Below are positions 42,156-51,659 of a stretch of 64,000 bases of DNA, one piece after another. The translations under genes were made by a program, and so were the position numbers. Within the stretch, counting starts at the first letter, position 1. The number at the start of each line of letters is the position of its first letter. The notes under the pieces are model-generated. The model did not search any database. It saw only the letters and a list, made by a program, of their open reading frames with translations, and was not told the DNA's origin. The stretch is from Odontocerum albicorne (taxonomy: Eukaryota; Arthropoda; Insecta; Trichoptera; Odontoceridae), in contig OX463865.1 of NCBI GenBank assembly GCA_949825065.1, forward strand, positions 19,324,513 through 19,388,512, read 5' to 3'.

Positions 42156-42732
42156 TACTTGAGAAAATGTAGGATGGTTCCTATGACACTTGAAATGTCC
42201 TGCCTCAAAGGGATGGGGTAAAATCGTTTTTTTTTTCACAAATCGAATAGTTTTTTTTTATAAATCGAAAAATTGTTTTTCTCTAAACTGACGTTTTAAT
42301 TCCTAATTTTCATTATACTGACTTTCTCATGTATTTTATGATTTGTATCTATCTTTAAATACGCCAAGATCCACTATGAATTAAAACTAATTACGAACAT
42401 TTAATTTTAGGTATAAAAAAATCGAAAATCCAATTATCGTATACCCCATCTCTAGCCAATGCGAACTAACGTAGTGACTTTTGACGAACGTCGCCAAATA
42501 TTATTTGATTTTAACAAACTGCCACATTTTTGCTAATTTGTAACAAGATGTATTAATTTGTCATTATTGTTAGTTTTATGTAATGTATTTACCTAAATAA
42601 CTTGCTATTTATTAGAATCGAGGCTTATATTAAAGTTGATAAAATAATTAAAATTACTGAACGTCGTTACAAGGTTGTAATTGGGGCAAATTTGTGAACT
42701 GTCACAGGGACCATGCTACACTTTCTCAAATA
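42156..42732 (+). mobile_element. MITE-Q copy 1 (TA-flanked)
   Basis: TA | TACTTGAGAAAATGTAGG ... CTACACTTTCTCAAATA | TA. The inner inverted block GGTTCCTATGACA / TGTCACAGGGACC extends the TIR to about 35 bp. Noncoding, 577 bp. Relatives: 55320-55875 (opposite orientation) and 63578-64000. TA duplication points to a Tc1/mariner-type source. Confidence 0.88.
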
Positions 42733-42889
42733 TAGATACCAGTAATTTGTCCTTGTTTTGGAAGAAGTATCGTTTACGCGAAACTTTCGGAAGCACTTAA
42801 AAACAACCTTGTTACACTACACCTACATCTGAAATTACACTACACCTAAATCTGAATGTGTTACAATCTCATATCGAAATATCTATAAA

Positions 42890-43065
42890 TCCTTATAAAA
42901 TTTTCCGCAGTTTTCTTACCAAATATGTGTTGTCTGAACATATAGAGATGCGGAGAAGTACCTCATCTAATTGCCTCAGCCGCCACCTTCCTACCCTTAC
43001 ACTCAACTTTTTTTTATATATTTTTATTCTGTCAATAATAGTGGGCTCGAATCGCGAGTTATTTA
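42890..43065 (+). mobile_element. Repeat J, plus-strand copy
   Basis: TTCCGCAGTTTTCTTACCAA, CTGAACATATAGAGATGCGG, TTGCCTCAGCCGCCACCTTC, AATAGTGGGCTCGAATCGCG. It is the reverse complement of the 36019-36297 copy, block by block. Confidence 0.6.
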
Positions 43066-43145
43066 TTTATTTAACACTTCATTATAAAATCAATCTAGCA
43101 TGTTTATTGCCAGGCGGTAATATCTTCCAACTAACCAAATAACAG
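43066..43145 (-). mobile_element. LINE-B tail fragment
   Basis: TTTATTTAACACTTCATTAT ... ATTGCCAGGCGGTAATATCT + TCCAACTAACCAA: reverse complement of the LINE-B 3' terminus only. Confidence 0.7.
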
Positions 43146-43269
43146 TGATGTTGAGAAAAGTTTGCTCTGTCAACGGCACTATATGAATCGTCCTTTTATT
43201 ATTACATTTAGAATTATGAAATAAAAAAAAACTCCAGCCACATCCTTTTCAAGTTTACAGTTGTGTCGA

Positions 43270-43430
43270 TTTAACTGGAATGAGAAACATTTGGAGTTCC
43301 ACGAGGCTCTATTTTGGGGCCCTTGTTAATGTTGCTGATTTTCATTAAAGATATTTCAAGAGCTTTAATGTGAACGCATTCGATTTATGCTGATGACGTA
43401 AATATATTTCAAATTATTAGAAGTTATGAA
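43270..43430 (+). pseudogene. LINE RT palm fragment (motifs B and C)
   Basis: SGVPRGSILGPLLMLLIFIK-like motif B (43290-43350), then after a stop SIYADDVNIFQII (43380-43420), where ADD is the RT catalytic motif. The same family is at 51720-51880, which has SDDIKIF. It is a short remnant. Confidence 0.75.
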
Positions 43431-43980
43431 TTTAAAAAAAACTCCTGTCCTAAGAAAGAATGCCCAATGAGAATCCAATCTACCACTTATTTTCAAAATA
43501 CAAAGTAAAATGTTTCTCATAAGGCTGATTATAAAGTAGTAATGGTGTACTTTACAGTTACTCTTTGAATGAATTACGCTATTCTGATAGATGAACAATT
43601 AACTGACAATGGCATGACTGTAAGGCACTCGTGATAATTATTGAACCGACTGGCACAAGCCAGGAATTTGATGACTCTATAGTTCTGAAGAGAAACTAGT
43701 TCTGGCAGACCTTTGTGACCCGGTTTTTTTATCATCTACTCTCACACATACGAATAATATTTATCTCTAGTCCACTTTCTGTAGCATTTCTTCAAAATAA
43801 ACAACAAGCTTATCGATAAAGTTTCTCCAAAGTAGAGCAGGTTTTTTGTTTCTCAATTTGTGAAACACTGAATAAAATTTGACAATGATCGATTTTTTTA
43901 ATTCTACCATGTTGACATAGCAATGATTAATGGATCAATACCTTTAAGTTGAAACCAACCTTAAACTATATTAAACAGAA
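43431..43980. other. No recognised feature
   Basis: Possibly the decayed downstream part of the LINE at 43270, but no block can be identified. Confidence 0.3.
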
Positions 43981-43984
43981 TCAG

Positions 43985-44560
43985 AGAAGACGAAGAAAGT
44001 TGAATGTCATCAAAGTGTCACCGATCGCATTGCCAATTTGGGCGTATCTTTGACTGCCAGCATTGCAGCTTGTATTGTCGTGATTCTTCCATCCAGTTTT
44101 GAGAATTCTCCAAGAAATATATACTATCGATACAATTTTGCTATTTTTTTAATAAAATATGGGACACCAGGTGTCTTCATCAAATTCATCGCAAATCTCA
44201 ATTGTCAAGAAGTTATAGACAATTTGGCATACCATGATCAAACGAACGATCTCCTAGATTTGATAGCAAATGTCTTCAAAATTAAATTGAAGGCATTTAT
44301 GGATAATCAAACTGTAAATGGTGTTTCTGGCATATCAAACTTTTTGTGCTGTGCAATCGAGTTCCAAAAACAAGGTTCCCACATGCTTACATATTGGTGA
44401 CCAGAGCGCATCAATTTATCTCTACTGAAATTCCAGACATGACCACAAATCGTCGACAGTACGAGATTGTCACACTTGGAATGATGTATGAACCTTGCAG
44501 TGTCCAGAACCGACGTGCACTATGCATGGAGGACGACAACTTGGAAATCTGGGAATAGTT
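43985..44560 (+). pseudogene. Helitron Rep (Helitron-like N domain) fragment
   Basis: Open frame 44038-44400: VILPSSFENSPRNIYYRYNF, GTPGVFIKFIANLNCQEVID + NL, LIANVFKIKLKAFMDN, AIEFQKQG. These are the successive blocks of the Helitron replication initiator (VVLPSSF..GPR, LFITFTCNP.WPEI, VF.LKL.AL, .EFQKRGLPHAHIL). A frameshift near 44370 leads to FPHAYIL, the HUH motif with its second His replaced by Tyr, and to IPDMTTNRRQYEIVTLGMMY + EPC. No helicase follows. Confidence 0.82.
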
Positions 44561-45470
44561 TCATGAAGAGAGCACAAGAACTCATGATTTCTCCAGGTTA
44601 AAGCGCATTCTCTGAAGTGGAAAGAAAAAAAACATCTGACAACTGGATAGAGCTGTCAGAAAAGATGGCAACAGTACCTTGGTCTGCTTGGAGACCTCTG
44701 AATAGGGGTGACCAGACTGTAGAAGTGTTATAGCTAATATTGAAAGAACAAAACAAGTCCAGGACTCAAGACACTCCTTATACACCAGTCGGCAAGATCA
44801 AGATTTTCAGGAATAGTTTCATGAAGAGAGTGCAAGAGCTGATAAAGTACATGGAATGGAAAGTAAAATATCTGATGATTGGATACAGCTCTCGGAAAAT
44901 ATGGAACCTGGAGACCAGTTGCCTTGGTCTCCTTGGAGAACCTTAAATAGACTCCGAATAAGGGTGGCTAGAATCTAGGTGAGCATGCAGTTTCTTGATC
45001 AAAGGTAGCATTGAATGTAATTTGGAAAATCCAGCCCTGATTAAAACAATATGGCTACCAGCCATCACCATTCAGATTGAAATCCAGGAGTAGTTTCATG
45101 AAAAGAGTGCAAGAACTGATGATTCCTCCGGATAAAGCGCATTCCCTGAAATGGAAAGAACAAAAACTTTAAGACTGGATGGACTTCGGAAATATGACAC
45201 CTGGAGACCAGCTGCCTTGGCCTACTTGGGGATCACTGAATAGACTGTGAATAAAGGTGACCAGATTGAAGGTGATTTTACAAAGATGGGGTTTCTTAAG
45301 TGAAAGAAGCATTGCATGTGATTGTGGGGATATAGATGACTCGCAACACTTGCTAAGTTGCCCAAACATCAGATCTACATGCACTAGGCAAGACCTGATT
45401 GATGTAAATAATAGGACACAAGGATTTTTGTTGACTCATTTATTGTCCGAAGACGGAAATGAATGAGTCA
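44545..45470 (+). pseudogene. Non-LTR retrotransposon C-terminal domain, module repeated three times
   Basis: Three diverged direct copies (44552, 44814, 45092) of a segment starting AGTTTCATGAAGAGAG (NSFMKRVQELM) and ending near WSLNRLRIRVTR. Only the last continues into VILQRWGFLSERSIACDCGD then HLLSCPNI (45257-45466). The W..LNR.R...TR, RWG, CDCG, H.L..CP order is the usual zinc-knuckle C-terminus of jockey-type ORF2. Stops occur in all copies. Confidence 0.65.
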
Positions 45471-45979
45471 ATTACATAAATGGATAAATCTCTTACACGT
45501 GTTTCTCTTGCTTAAGTACTCGTATAAGAATATATATTATATTTCTATACAGGGTGTAACACCCGGTGACGATCATCGGAAGCAGGGTGATGGGGGACCT
45601 CAATACCTATCGATTTAACCCCCATGTACCAAATGTTCCACGATATTGAGTGGTTCTCAAGTAATTTGAATTTTTGTGAAATTTGAATAAAAAAACCGAT
45701 TTTAGACTAAACTTCGTAAGTGTAACTAAACGATTTGATGATTTTTTTATCTTTATTATGATAAGATATTTTTTTTTATATTTCCAAATTTAGAGGGTTG
45801 CGACAGAAAGTGGCAATGTTGAACGTAAGGCCCATTATTAAACTATTTCCAGAAAAAAAATCACTATCGCAGAGCTAATAGTTTAGTAACACTTAATAAG
45901 TTCAGTCTAAAATCGGGGTTTTATTCACATTTCACAAAAATCCAAATTACTTGAGAACCACTGAATATCGCGGAACATA

Positions 45980-46484
45980 CTAGGTTAGTCAAAAAGTTTT
46001 GAAAGTGGAAACTGGTAAGACAATCAACTCTGATTATTATTGTGGCCTTTTGTACCAGTTGGATGAAAAAATTTGTGAAAAATGAACCCGGTTTGCAGAA
46101 GAAAAAAATAATTTTTCATCACGACAATGCACCTGCTCACAGAGCTCAAAAAACCATCGCGAAAATCAGTGAATTGGGGTACGAATTGTTGCAGCATCCA
46201 CCCTATTCGCCAGATTTAGCTCCCTCTGACTTCTGGCTGTTCTCACACTTCAAAAAATTCCTTCGTGGAAAGCATTTTTCATCAAACGAAGAGGTTATAG
46301 CCGTCGTAGAGGAGTATTTTGCAGGCCTTCCAGAAAGTCACTTCCGTGATGGGACAACAAAGTTGGAAGATCGTTGGACCAAGTGTATTGATCTTATGGG
46401 AGACTATACTGAGCAATAAAAGTGATTTCCCCCCAAAAAAAATGTATTTTCATTTCCGCTTTCAAAACTTTTTGGCTAACCTAG
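45980..46484 (+). mobile_element. mariner, internally deleted, both TIRs kept
   Basis: TA | CTAGGTTAGTCAAAAAGTTT ... AAACTTTTTGGCTAACCTAG | TA, inserted in the foldback arm. Between the TIRs only the C-terminal part of the transposase remains. The outer flanks CGGAACATA and CATGGGGGTT join to the sequence seen once in the left arm (CCATGTACC), which proves the insertion point. Confidence 0.92.
46051..46419 (+). pseudogene. mariner transposase, C-terminal catalytic part
   Basis: Open frame with SWMKKFVKNEPGL, IIFHHDNAPAHRA, PYSPDLAPSDFWLF and a C-terminal DRWTKCIDLMGDY. The Asp of HHDN and the Asp of PSDFW are 34 residues apart, the D34D arrangement of mariner. The first catalytic Asp and the HTH region have been deleted, so it cannot transpose alone. 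Confidence 0.9.
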
Positions 46485-46738
46485 TACATGGGGGTTTAAT
46501 CGATAGGTATTGAGGTCCCCAATCACCCTGCTTCCGTTGATCGTCACCGGGTTTTACACCCTGTATATATTCTCTTCCATAGAGACATATGAATATAATT
46601 TAACGTTCGAGTATGCACCATTAACTTCGATACTCGTCTTATCAACACCGCATATGATATAAGTAGACATTGCCATTAACGGAGCTCAAGGCATAAACAT
46701 TCTAAAATAAATATTAGATAACTCGAGGACCTCATTAT

Positions 46739-48059
46739 CTACAAAAGTGAATCGGTACCATTTCCTTCCTCGACTGTTTTTTTTCTAGTTTGAAGTATTT
46801 CGTATAATTTTATTTTTATATTATTTATAGTTAAAGCATTAACACTGTGGAAGTTTAAATATTGCAATTTAGTCAAAAATACTGTTGATTCCACTTTATA
46901 TATATATATATATTTTTTTTTTATCCACTTTGCACGGATTTCTTCTGTTACACAAAGAGGGTTTGCTTCTAGCGTTAGCTTATTCGTTAGGAATAATATC
47001 AGCCAGGATTCTTCCATACTGCTAGACGGTACCGAGAATATATCAACCGTGTCATTCAGTTGGTTCAATATCTCTATACCACGCGTGACTGAGTGTTTAG
47101 CCATGATATTCGTCCTGTAAGTTGGTATGTAGAACAGAGGGTGATTCCTTGCACGGATATATTTATTGGGTACATATAAACTTAGTGCTTCTAGAATCGC
47201 GGGACAGTTAAAGGAACCTTGGAAGACCTTTATTAGGAATATCGCAATGGATTCTTGCCTTCTTGTTTCGAGGCTTCTATAGTTACACACCGTGAGAAGT
47301 TCGGCATGGTGAGCATATTTTGGGTAATCGCCCTTTGTTCTGTACCATAGATATCTGAGGATTTTTTTTTGTATTTGTTCTATATTGTTTTTATATTTGA
47401 GCTGGTGAGGAGCCCAAACCGTAGATGCATATTCTAATTTGGTTCTAATTAGATAATTATATAAGTTTCGGAGGATATCGGTGCTGTTAAATTCTCTTGA
47501 TATTCTCATTACAAAACCGAGTAGTTTGTAACAGTCCGATATCAAACGTGAGACATGGTTAACGAACGTGAGTCCGACATCGAAGGTTACGCCCAAATCC
47601 TTGAATTCAGAAACTCCGTTTAGTGCCACTCCCTGTATAGTATACTGATGGTGGATTGGTGAAAACGATCGACTATAAGATACACAGACACATTTGTTAA
47701 TGTTGAACAGAAGATGATTTTGCTCACTCCAGGAGACTAGGGAGTCTAGGTCCTGTTGTAACTGTGCACAGTCGTGAGGTGAATTGATCTTTTTGAATAT
47801 TTTCAAGTCGTCAGCGAACAATAAACATGTCGAGTGACTTATGGAATTCTGAATGTCGTCTATTAATATGAGGAATAGTAGGGGACCTAAATTGGATCCT
47901 TGTGGTATACCAGATCTTGCGATAAATTCCACAGAAGACTTGTTACGGATTGTTACGTATTGAGATCTTTCTTTTAGGTAAGATGCAAATAATCCAATTA
48001 GATTATCGCTGAAGCCAAGTTTGTGCATTTTCTTAAGTAATATATCGTGATCAACTTGA
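46739..48059 (-). CDS. LINE-P reverse transcriptase (ORF2 C-terminal two-thirds)
   Basis: One uninterrupted frame, open upstream of the first Met (48028) to 48059 as QVDHDILLKK. Domains in order: fingers/palm FSDNLIGLFASYLKERSQYV (residues 5-24), motif B SGIPQGSNLGPLLF, motif C LLFADDLKIF with the catalytic Asp pair, the primer-grip region CVCVSYSRS and KDLGVTFD, thumb RTKLEYASTVWAPHQ and QKKILRYLWYR, and the C-terminal block SFNCPAILEALSLYVP and NHPLFYIP. It is jockey/CR1-like by layout. Motif A and the endonuclease were lost by 5' truncation. The last 50 or so residues read into flanking DNA. Confidence 0.9.
46770..46897 (-). mobile_element. Penelope-like end, part 1 (split by LINE-P)
   Basis: TATTTATAGTTAAAGCATTA, ACTGTGGAAGTTTAAATATT, GATTCCACTTTATATA is the reverse complement of the Penelope tail seen at 35210-35280. 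The partner sequence TATAACGGTATAATCCTACC continues at 48068, on the far side of LINE-P. Confidence 0.72.
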
Positions 48060-48065
48060 CAACTT
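46905..48065 (-). mobile_element. LINE-P, 5'-truncated, recent
   Basis: The element strand ends at a poly-A tract (T-run 46913-46923) after GTGCAAAGTGGATA, the same 3' end as the copy at 20466. The 5' truncation is near 48060. Penelope-end sequence lies on both sides, so LINE-P jumped into it. The ORF is uninterrupted, which suggests a young insertion. Confidence 0.88.
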
Positions 48066-48067
48066 GA

Positions 48068-48590
48068 TATAACGGTATAATCCTACCGCCTGCTCACGTT
48101 TCGGTTGAGACTCCACTATAGGCCATGCGGTATCCGGCACACAACCACTTATGACGAAATATATAATATTTATGACGAAATATATAAATGTGAAAACTGT
48201 AATATATTATTTATAGTTAAGGCATTAACATTGTGGAGTTTTAAGGACATTGTAATTTGTTTTATCGAACACTGATTATTCCACTTTTTGTAACGGTATA
48301 ACCCTACCGGTTTCAAGGTTTTCACCTCATCATCAGGGGAGCACAAACAAGACTGAATTCCGTTCGAACTAGTACCGAGATACACGCTTCTAACGGTAAA
48401 CATTCGGGTTGGGGGCTGGGGGAGGCATGGGACAACCTCGGCGAGCAGCAGAGAGATTCTTGAAATATATGTATTTGCCAGATGTTCACCTCGCGATGCA
48501 CTGACTTAGAAATTTCTAGGGCCTCTAATCTGTCCAATTTATTTCCGTTACTACTGATATGTAAGAATTTGGCATCATCGATAGAAAATG
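48068..48590 (-). mobile_element. Penelope-like element 3' coding end and tail, minus copies
   Basis: On the minus strand 48590-48360 encodes FSIDDAKFLHISSNGNKLDR then LEALEISKSVHR, the C-terminal part after the GIY-YIG domain of the copy at 10140. The tail at 48350-48190 follows (GGTGAAAACCTTGAAACCGG, AATGCCTTAACTATAAATAA). 48068-48110 is part 2 of the end split by LINE-P. Confidence 0.8.
48276..48350 (-). ncRNA. Hammerhead-ribozyme-like core in Penelope end
   Basis: On the minus strand: CTGATGA (48336-48330), a stem-loop AGGT-GAAA-ACCT, then GAAA (48314-48311), then CGGTA-GGGTTA-TACCG and TT. This is the order CUGAUGA - helix II - GAAA - helix III - UH of a hammerhead. The flanks TGTTTGTGCTCC and GGAATAA-CAG can partly pair as helix I. 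Hammerheads are known in Penelope-like element ends. One unpaired C after GAAA weakens helix III, so activity is uncertain. Confidence 0.5.
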
Positions 48591-48725
48591 TAGAGGCCCT
48601 AGAAATTTCTAAGTCAGTGCATCGAGGTGAACATCTGGCAAACACGTATATTCCAAGAATCTCTCCGCTGGTCTCCAAGGTTGTCTCGTGTCTCCCCCAA
48701 CCCCCAACCCCTAAAACTGTAACGT
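48591..48725 (+). mobile_element. Penelope-like fragment, inverted to its neighbour
   Basis: GAGGCCCTAGAAATTTCTAA + GTCAGTGCATCGAGGTGAAC duplicates, in opposite orientation, 48533-48487. The two copies meet head to head around 48590 with a spacer of about 58 bp. Confidence 0.8.
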
Positions 48726-48866
48726 TTTCGAAACGTCAACATCATAAGCTAAACCACGCGGTATAGTAATTCGAAAGACCTTTAACTGTGAAGGCTTCAA
48801 AATATATTTTTATAATTTTTGGTAATTTTTGTTTAGGTAGTCTAATGGAAAGGTACTAATCTTTAA

Positions 48867-49487
48867 CCCTTCCCTTACGGTGATAAAAATAATACGCGTG
48901 CTCCGGTGTTGGGTAGTGAGTACGCAATAAAAAATTAGCGATTTTAAATCGGAAAAATAAGAACATTCATAGATAATCCCCTTAATTAATTATAATTGAA
49001 GTTAAAAATTATAATAATTGATATTTATTTCCTGAAAACATTAAAAAACCATCTGGCAACGCTCACAGAACGGGCGTACGTCTAACCTATTTGCAAGCCT
49101 AGAAGCTACTAGTGGCGCGGAACGTCAGTCGCATACCCCGGCACTTACGCTTATGCTTGCGACGTTGAGACAATTCAACTCCTCGCAATTCAGTGGAGTA
49201 TGCAAGAGTGAGATGCGAATATAGTGTCGCGCTTCCCGCATACTATTCACCTATCGTCAAGACGAGGCACTCGCAGCGTTTAAATGCGAATTTGTTTTCG
49301 ATCTTTACAAAACACCTCGATGTAGTCGATAAATTCTGATTATTATTAATATTATTTTTTAAATCAATGCGTAAATATATTATGGAGGAATACCTAAAAT
49401 CTTAACCTTGTATTTATTATATTTATAGAGATATTGATGGTTATTAGAAGTAACGTGTAGAAGATACCCAACACAGGGAAGGAAAGG
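48867..49487. mobile_element. TTAA-flanked MITE (piggyBac-type), 621 bp
   Basis: TTAA at 48863-48866 and 49488-49491. Termini CCCTTCCCTTACGGTG and CACAGGGAAGGAAAGG. The interior shares GATTTTAAATCGGAAAAATA + AGAA and the right-hand GATAT...AGAAG end with 28147-28757. No ORF. It lies 90 bp left of the RTE ORF. Confidence 0.85.
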
Positions 49488-49576
49488 TTAACAACCACAC
49501 GATATTCAATTTTTATTATTTCAGAATATAACTAAATACATCTTCCATCAACTCTGGATAATTCGTAATAATTTAA

Positions 49577-50455
49577 CGTGGAGTCCGACAAGGTTGTATT
49601 TTGTCACCTATGTTATTCAATCTGTACTCTGATATAGTTTTCAAGGAAACACTATATAACTTGAATCTGGGGATCAAAGCGCATGGTGTATGCGTCAATA
49701 ACATCAGGTACGCAGATGATACGATTGTTCTGGCAGACAGTATTGACGACCTTCAAACGCTTATAGATAGAATTAATGGAGTCGGTGTGAGGCTGGGGCT
49801 GAGCATGAACGTGAGTAAAACTAAGTTCATGGTGTTTGGCCGGCAGGATCACGCAGGAGCACGTCTTACATTGAACGGTGCTGATATAGAGAGAGTGAAA
49901 ACATTTAAATATCTCGGAAGTATCCCAGTGGAAGACCTCGATCCAGAAACCGAAGTCAAGTACAGAATTGAATCATCTCGTGCGGCTTTTAATAAAATGG
50001 GAAGCGTATTCTGCGATGATAATCTAAACTTGAAACTTCGACAACGTTTAGTCAAATGCTATGTTTGGTCAGTGTTATTATATGGAGTGAAATCATGGAC
50101 CCTCAAAGTTAGTAGTATGAACCGACTGGAAGCATTAGAAATGTGGATGCACCGGAGAATGCTACGGATACCCTGGACGGATATGGTCAGCAATACGAGG
50201 GTTCTTCAAAGAGTCAAAGTTGACAGAGAGTTGCTGATTAATATTAAAATCCGAAAGGTGTCCTACTTGGGTCGTGTACTTAGAGGAGCAAAGTACAAAT
50301 TACTGCACCTGATCATCCAAGACAAAATAGAAGGCCGAAGAGGTGTTGGCAGGAGGCAAATATCCTGGCTCCGCATTATACGTGATTGGACTGGCATAAG
50401 GGGCGTTGGAGATCTTTTTGGGCTGCAGGGGACAAAGATGTCTATTCTCAAGTGA
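49577..50455 (+). CDS. RTE-like LINE reverse transcriptase, C-terminal half
   Basis: Uninterrupted from RGVRQGCILSPMLF (RT motif B, 49577) through NIRYADDTIVLADS (motif C with YADD, about 49707-49750), MNVSKTKFMVFGR, FKYLGSIPVED, KCYVWSVLLYGVKSWTL, LEMWMHRRMLRIPWTDMVSN, GRRGVGRRQISWL to a stop at 50453. The order matches RTE-like insect LINEs. The first ATG is 49610, but the frame enters upstream because the copy is 5'-truncated. It lacks motif A and the AP endonuclease. Intactness over about 290 codons suggests a recent insertion. The 3' UTR runs to about 50500. Confidence 0.9.
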   Translation, partial: RGVRQGCILSPMLFNLYSDIVFKETLYNLNLGIKAHGVCVNNIRYADDTIVLADSIDDLQTLIDRINGVGVRLGLSMNVSKTKFMVFGRQDHAGARLTLNGADIERVKTFKYLGSIPVEDLDPETEVKYRIESSRAAFNKMGSVFCDDNLNLKLRQRLVKCYVWSVLLYGVKSWTLKVSSMNRLEALEMWMHRRMLRIPWTDMVSNTRVLQRVKVDRELLINIKIRKVSYLGRVLRGAKYKLLHLIIQDKIEGRRGVGRRQISWLRIIRDWTGIRGVGDLFGLQGTKMSILK

Positions 50456-50499
50456 TATTCAACGTTGGGGGGACCTGACATGACAATGGGAAGAAGATC

Positions 50500-50885
50500 A
50501 ACTCTAGTTGACATGCTATTGAGAGTAGATGTATCAAACTTTAAGAGGAACATTGCCTGACCATGCGTTAGGCATGCGATGGTATCTATATATGCATGCT
50601 CTAACTCGTCCAGGCTGTAAACCTTCGGACTTGAGTTGTATATAAATATTTCTCGTTTATTAAAAATATATAAAAACAAATTAGCAAAGAGGTTACCGAA
50701 ACGTCAAAAGTTATCTCTGAATATATTAACAAAAACGGATTGTCATAATCTAATGCAAAAAAAAACATAGAAATGCTTACGTCAATTGGTCATATTTAGC
50801 AAAAACGATCCAACTTCTTGTAGTTTGTTCGTACTTTACATTAAAGTCTAAATTGGCTCGAGTGTCGCTAACGGATTGATTTCAA
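50500..50885. other. No recognised feature except one dispersed repeat
   Basis: 50842-50915 matches 40794-40868. The remainder is AT-rich without frames. Confidence 0.4.
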
Positions 50886-50889
50886 ACTT

Positions 50890-51160
50890 TGTATATTTGC
50901 ATTCAAGTCCCTTAATGGGATGTCTCCATCGTATATTCTCAATTTGTGTTTGAGAGATGTTCCGTCGGAGAGAAGTAGATCTTCGAGTTCGATTTCTTCT
51001 TCATCTAATATATTTATTGTTCTGTATCGATGCAATAGGGCAAAGCTTTTGGCAAGGCAAGGCTTTTGCAGTTGCTGGCACTCTGGTGTGGAATGGTCTA
51101 CAAATTATAGATATAGGTTGGGTGTGCAGTTTTAAGAAGCATTTGAAGACATAACAATTT
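50890..51160 (+). pseudogene. Non-LTR retrotransposon C-terminus
   Basis: Two overlapping frames share one protein: MSPSYILNLCLRDVPSERSR, then FGKAFAVAGTLVWNGLQ-like and VCSFKKHLKT (stop 51152). P.YI.NL..., F...G..VWN.L and FK.HLK are the usual end of CR1/jockey-type ORF2. At least two frameshifts. Confidence 0.7.
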
Positions 51161-51655
51161 ATGATGTTTTATATGAGCAATACACACATACGTATACACT
51201 ATACTTGTCTCGCTTGCTGTACCTCGTAGTCGTAGGTCTTTTTGCCATTTCTATGTCAATCTTGAACTCATTTTCCATGTCGAATATGTGATCTTCTGTT
51301 AGATGATAGTCCGATCCTAGATGCGCAGACATGTTTACCCTGCTGAGTCACCTGGTAATGTTGAGATATGTTCGCAGCAATTGATTATTTCTCACACATC
51401 CAACAGTTGAGACGCCATCAGCTCTAGATCAGACAACTCTCCACTTTCCACAATCTTGAGCCATCTGCTTTCAGTCTTTTTGCACCTTGCACAAAGTCAG
51501 CAAATCTCGTAGACTGTCCTTACAGTATTTTCTCTACCCACCAAACTACACTTGCCCTTATTTCTCCGTATAAAACGCATATTGGAAGCCTATGCTATCA
51601 CATCTCAATTTCACTTCAATAACCATATCCTTTTCAGGTTGATATGTTCTAACGT
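51161..51655. other. Unassigned interval with a short Cys-containing minus frame
   Basis: Minus-strand 51590-51470 reads MRFIRRNKGKCSLVGRENTV and, past a stop, LCARCKKTES. The spacing vaguely recalls a zinc-binding transposase tail, but I cannot support a call. Confidence 0.25.
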
Positions 51656-51659
51656 TACA

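Larger units (their letters stand above)
45550..46563. mobile_element. Foldback element with about 195-bp arms, carrying a mariner
   Basis: Left end CAGGGTGTAACACCCGGTGA, right end TCACCGGGTTTTACACCCTG, flanked by TA. The arms also share GGACCTCAATACCTATCGAT, CACGATATTGAGTGGTTCTC and CCGATTTTAGACT. The mariner at 45980-46484 interrupts the right arm. Without it the element would be about 510 bp with a unique centre of about 115 bp. Confidence 0.88.
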
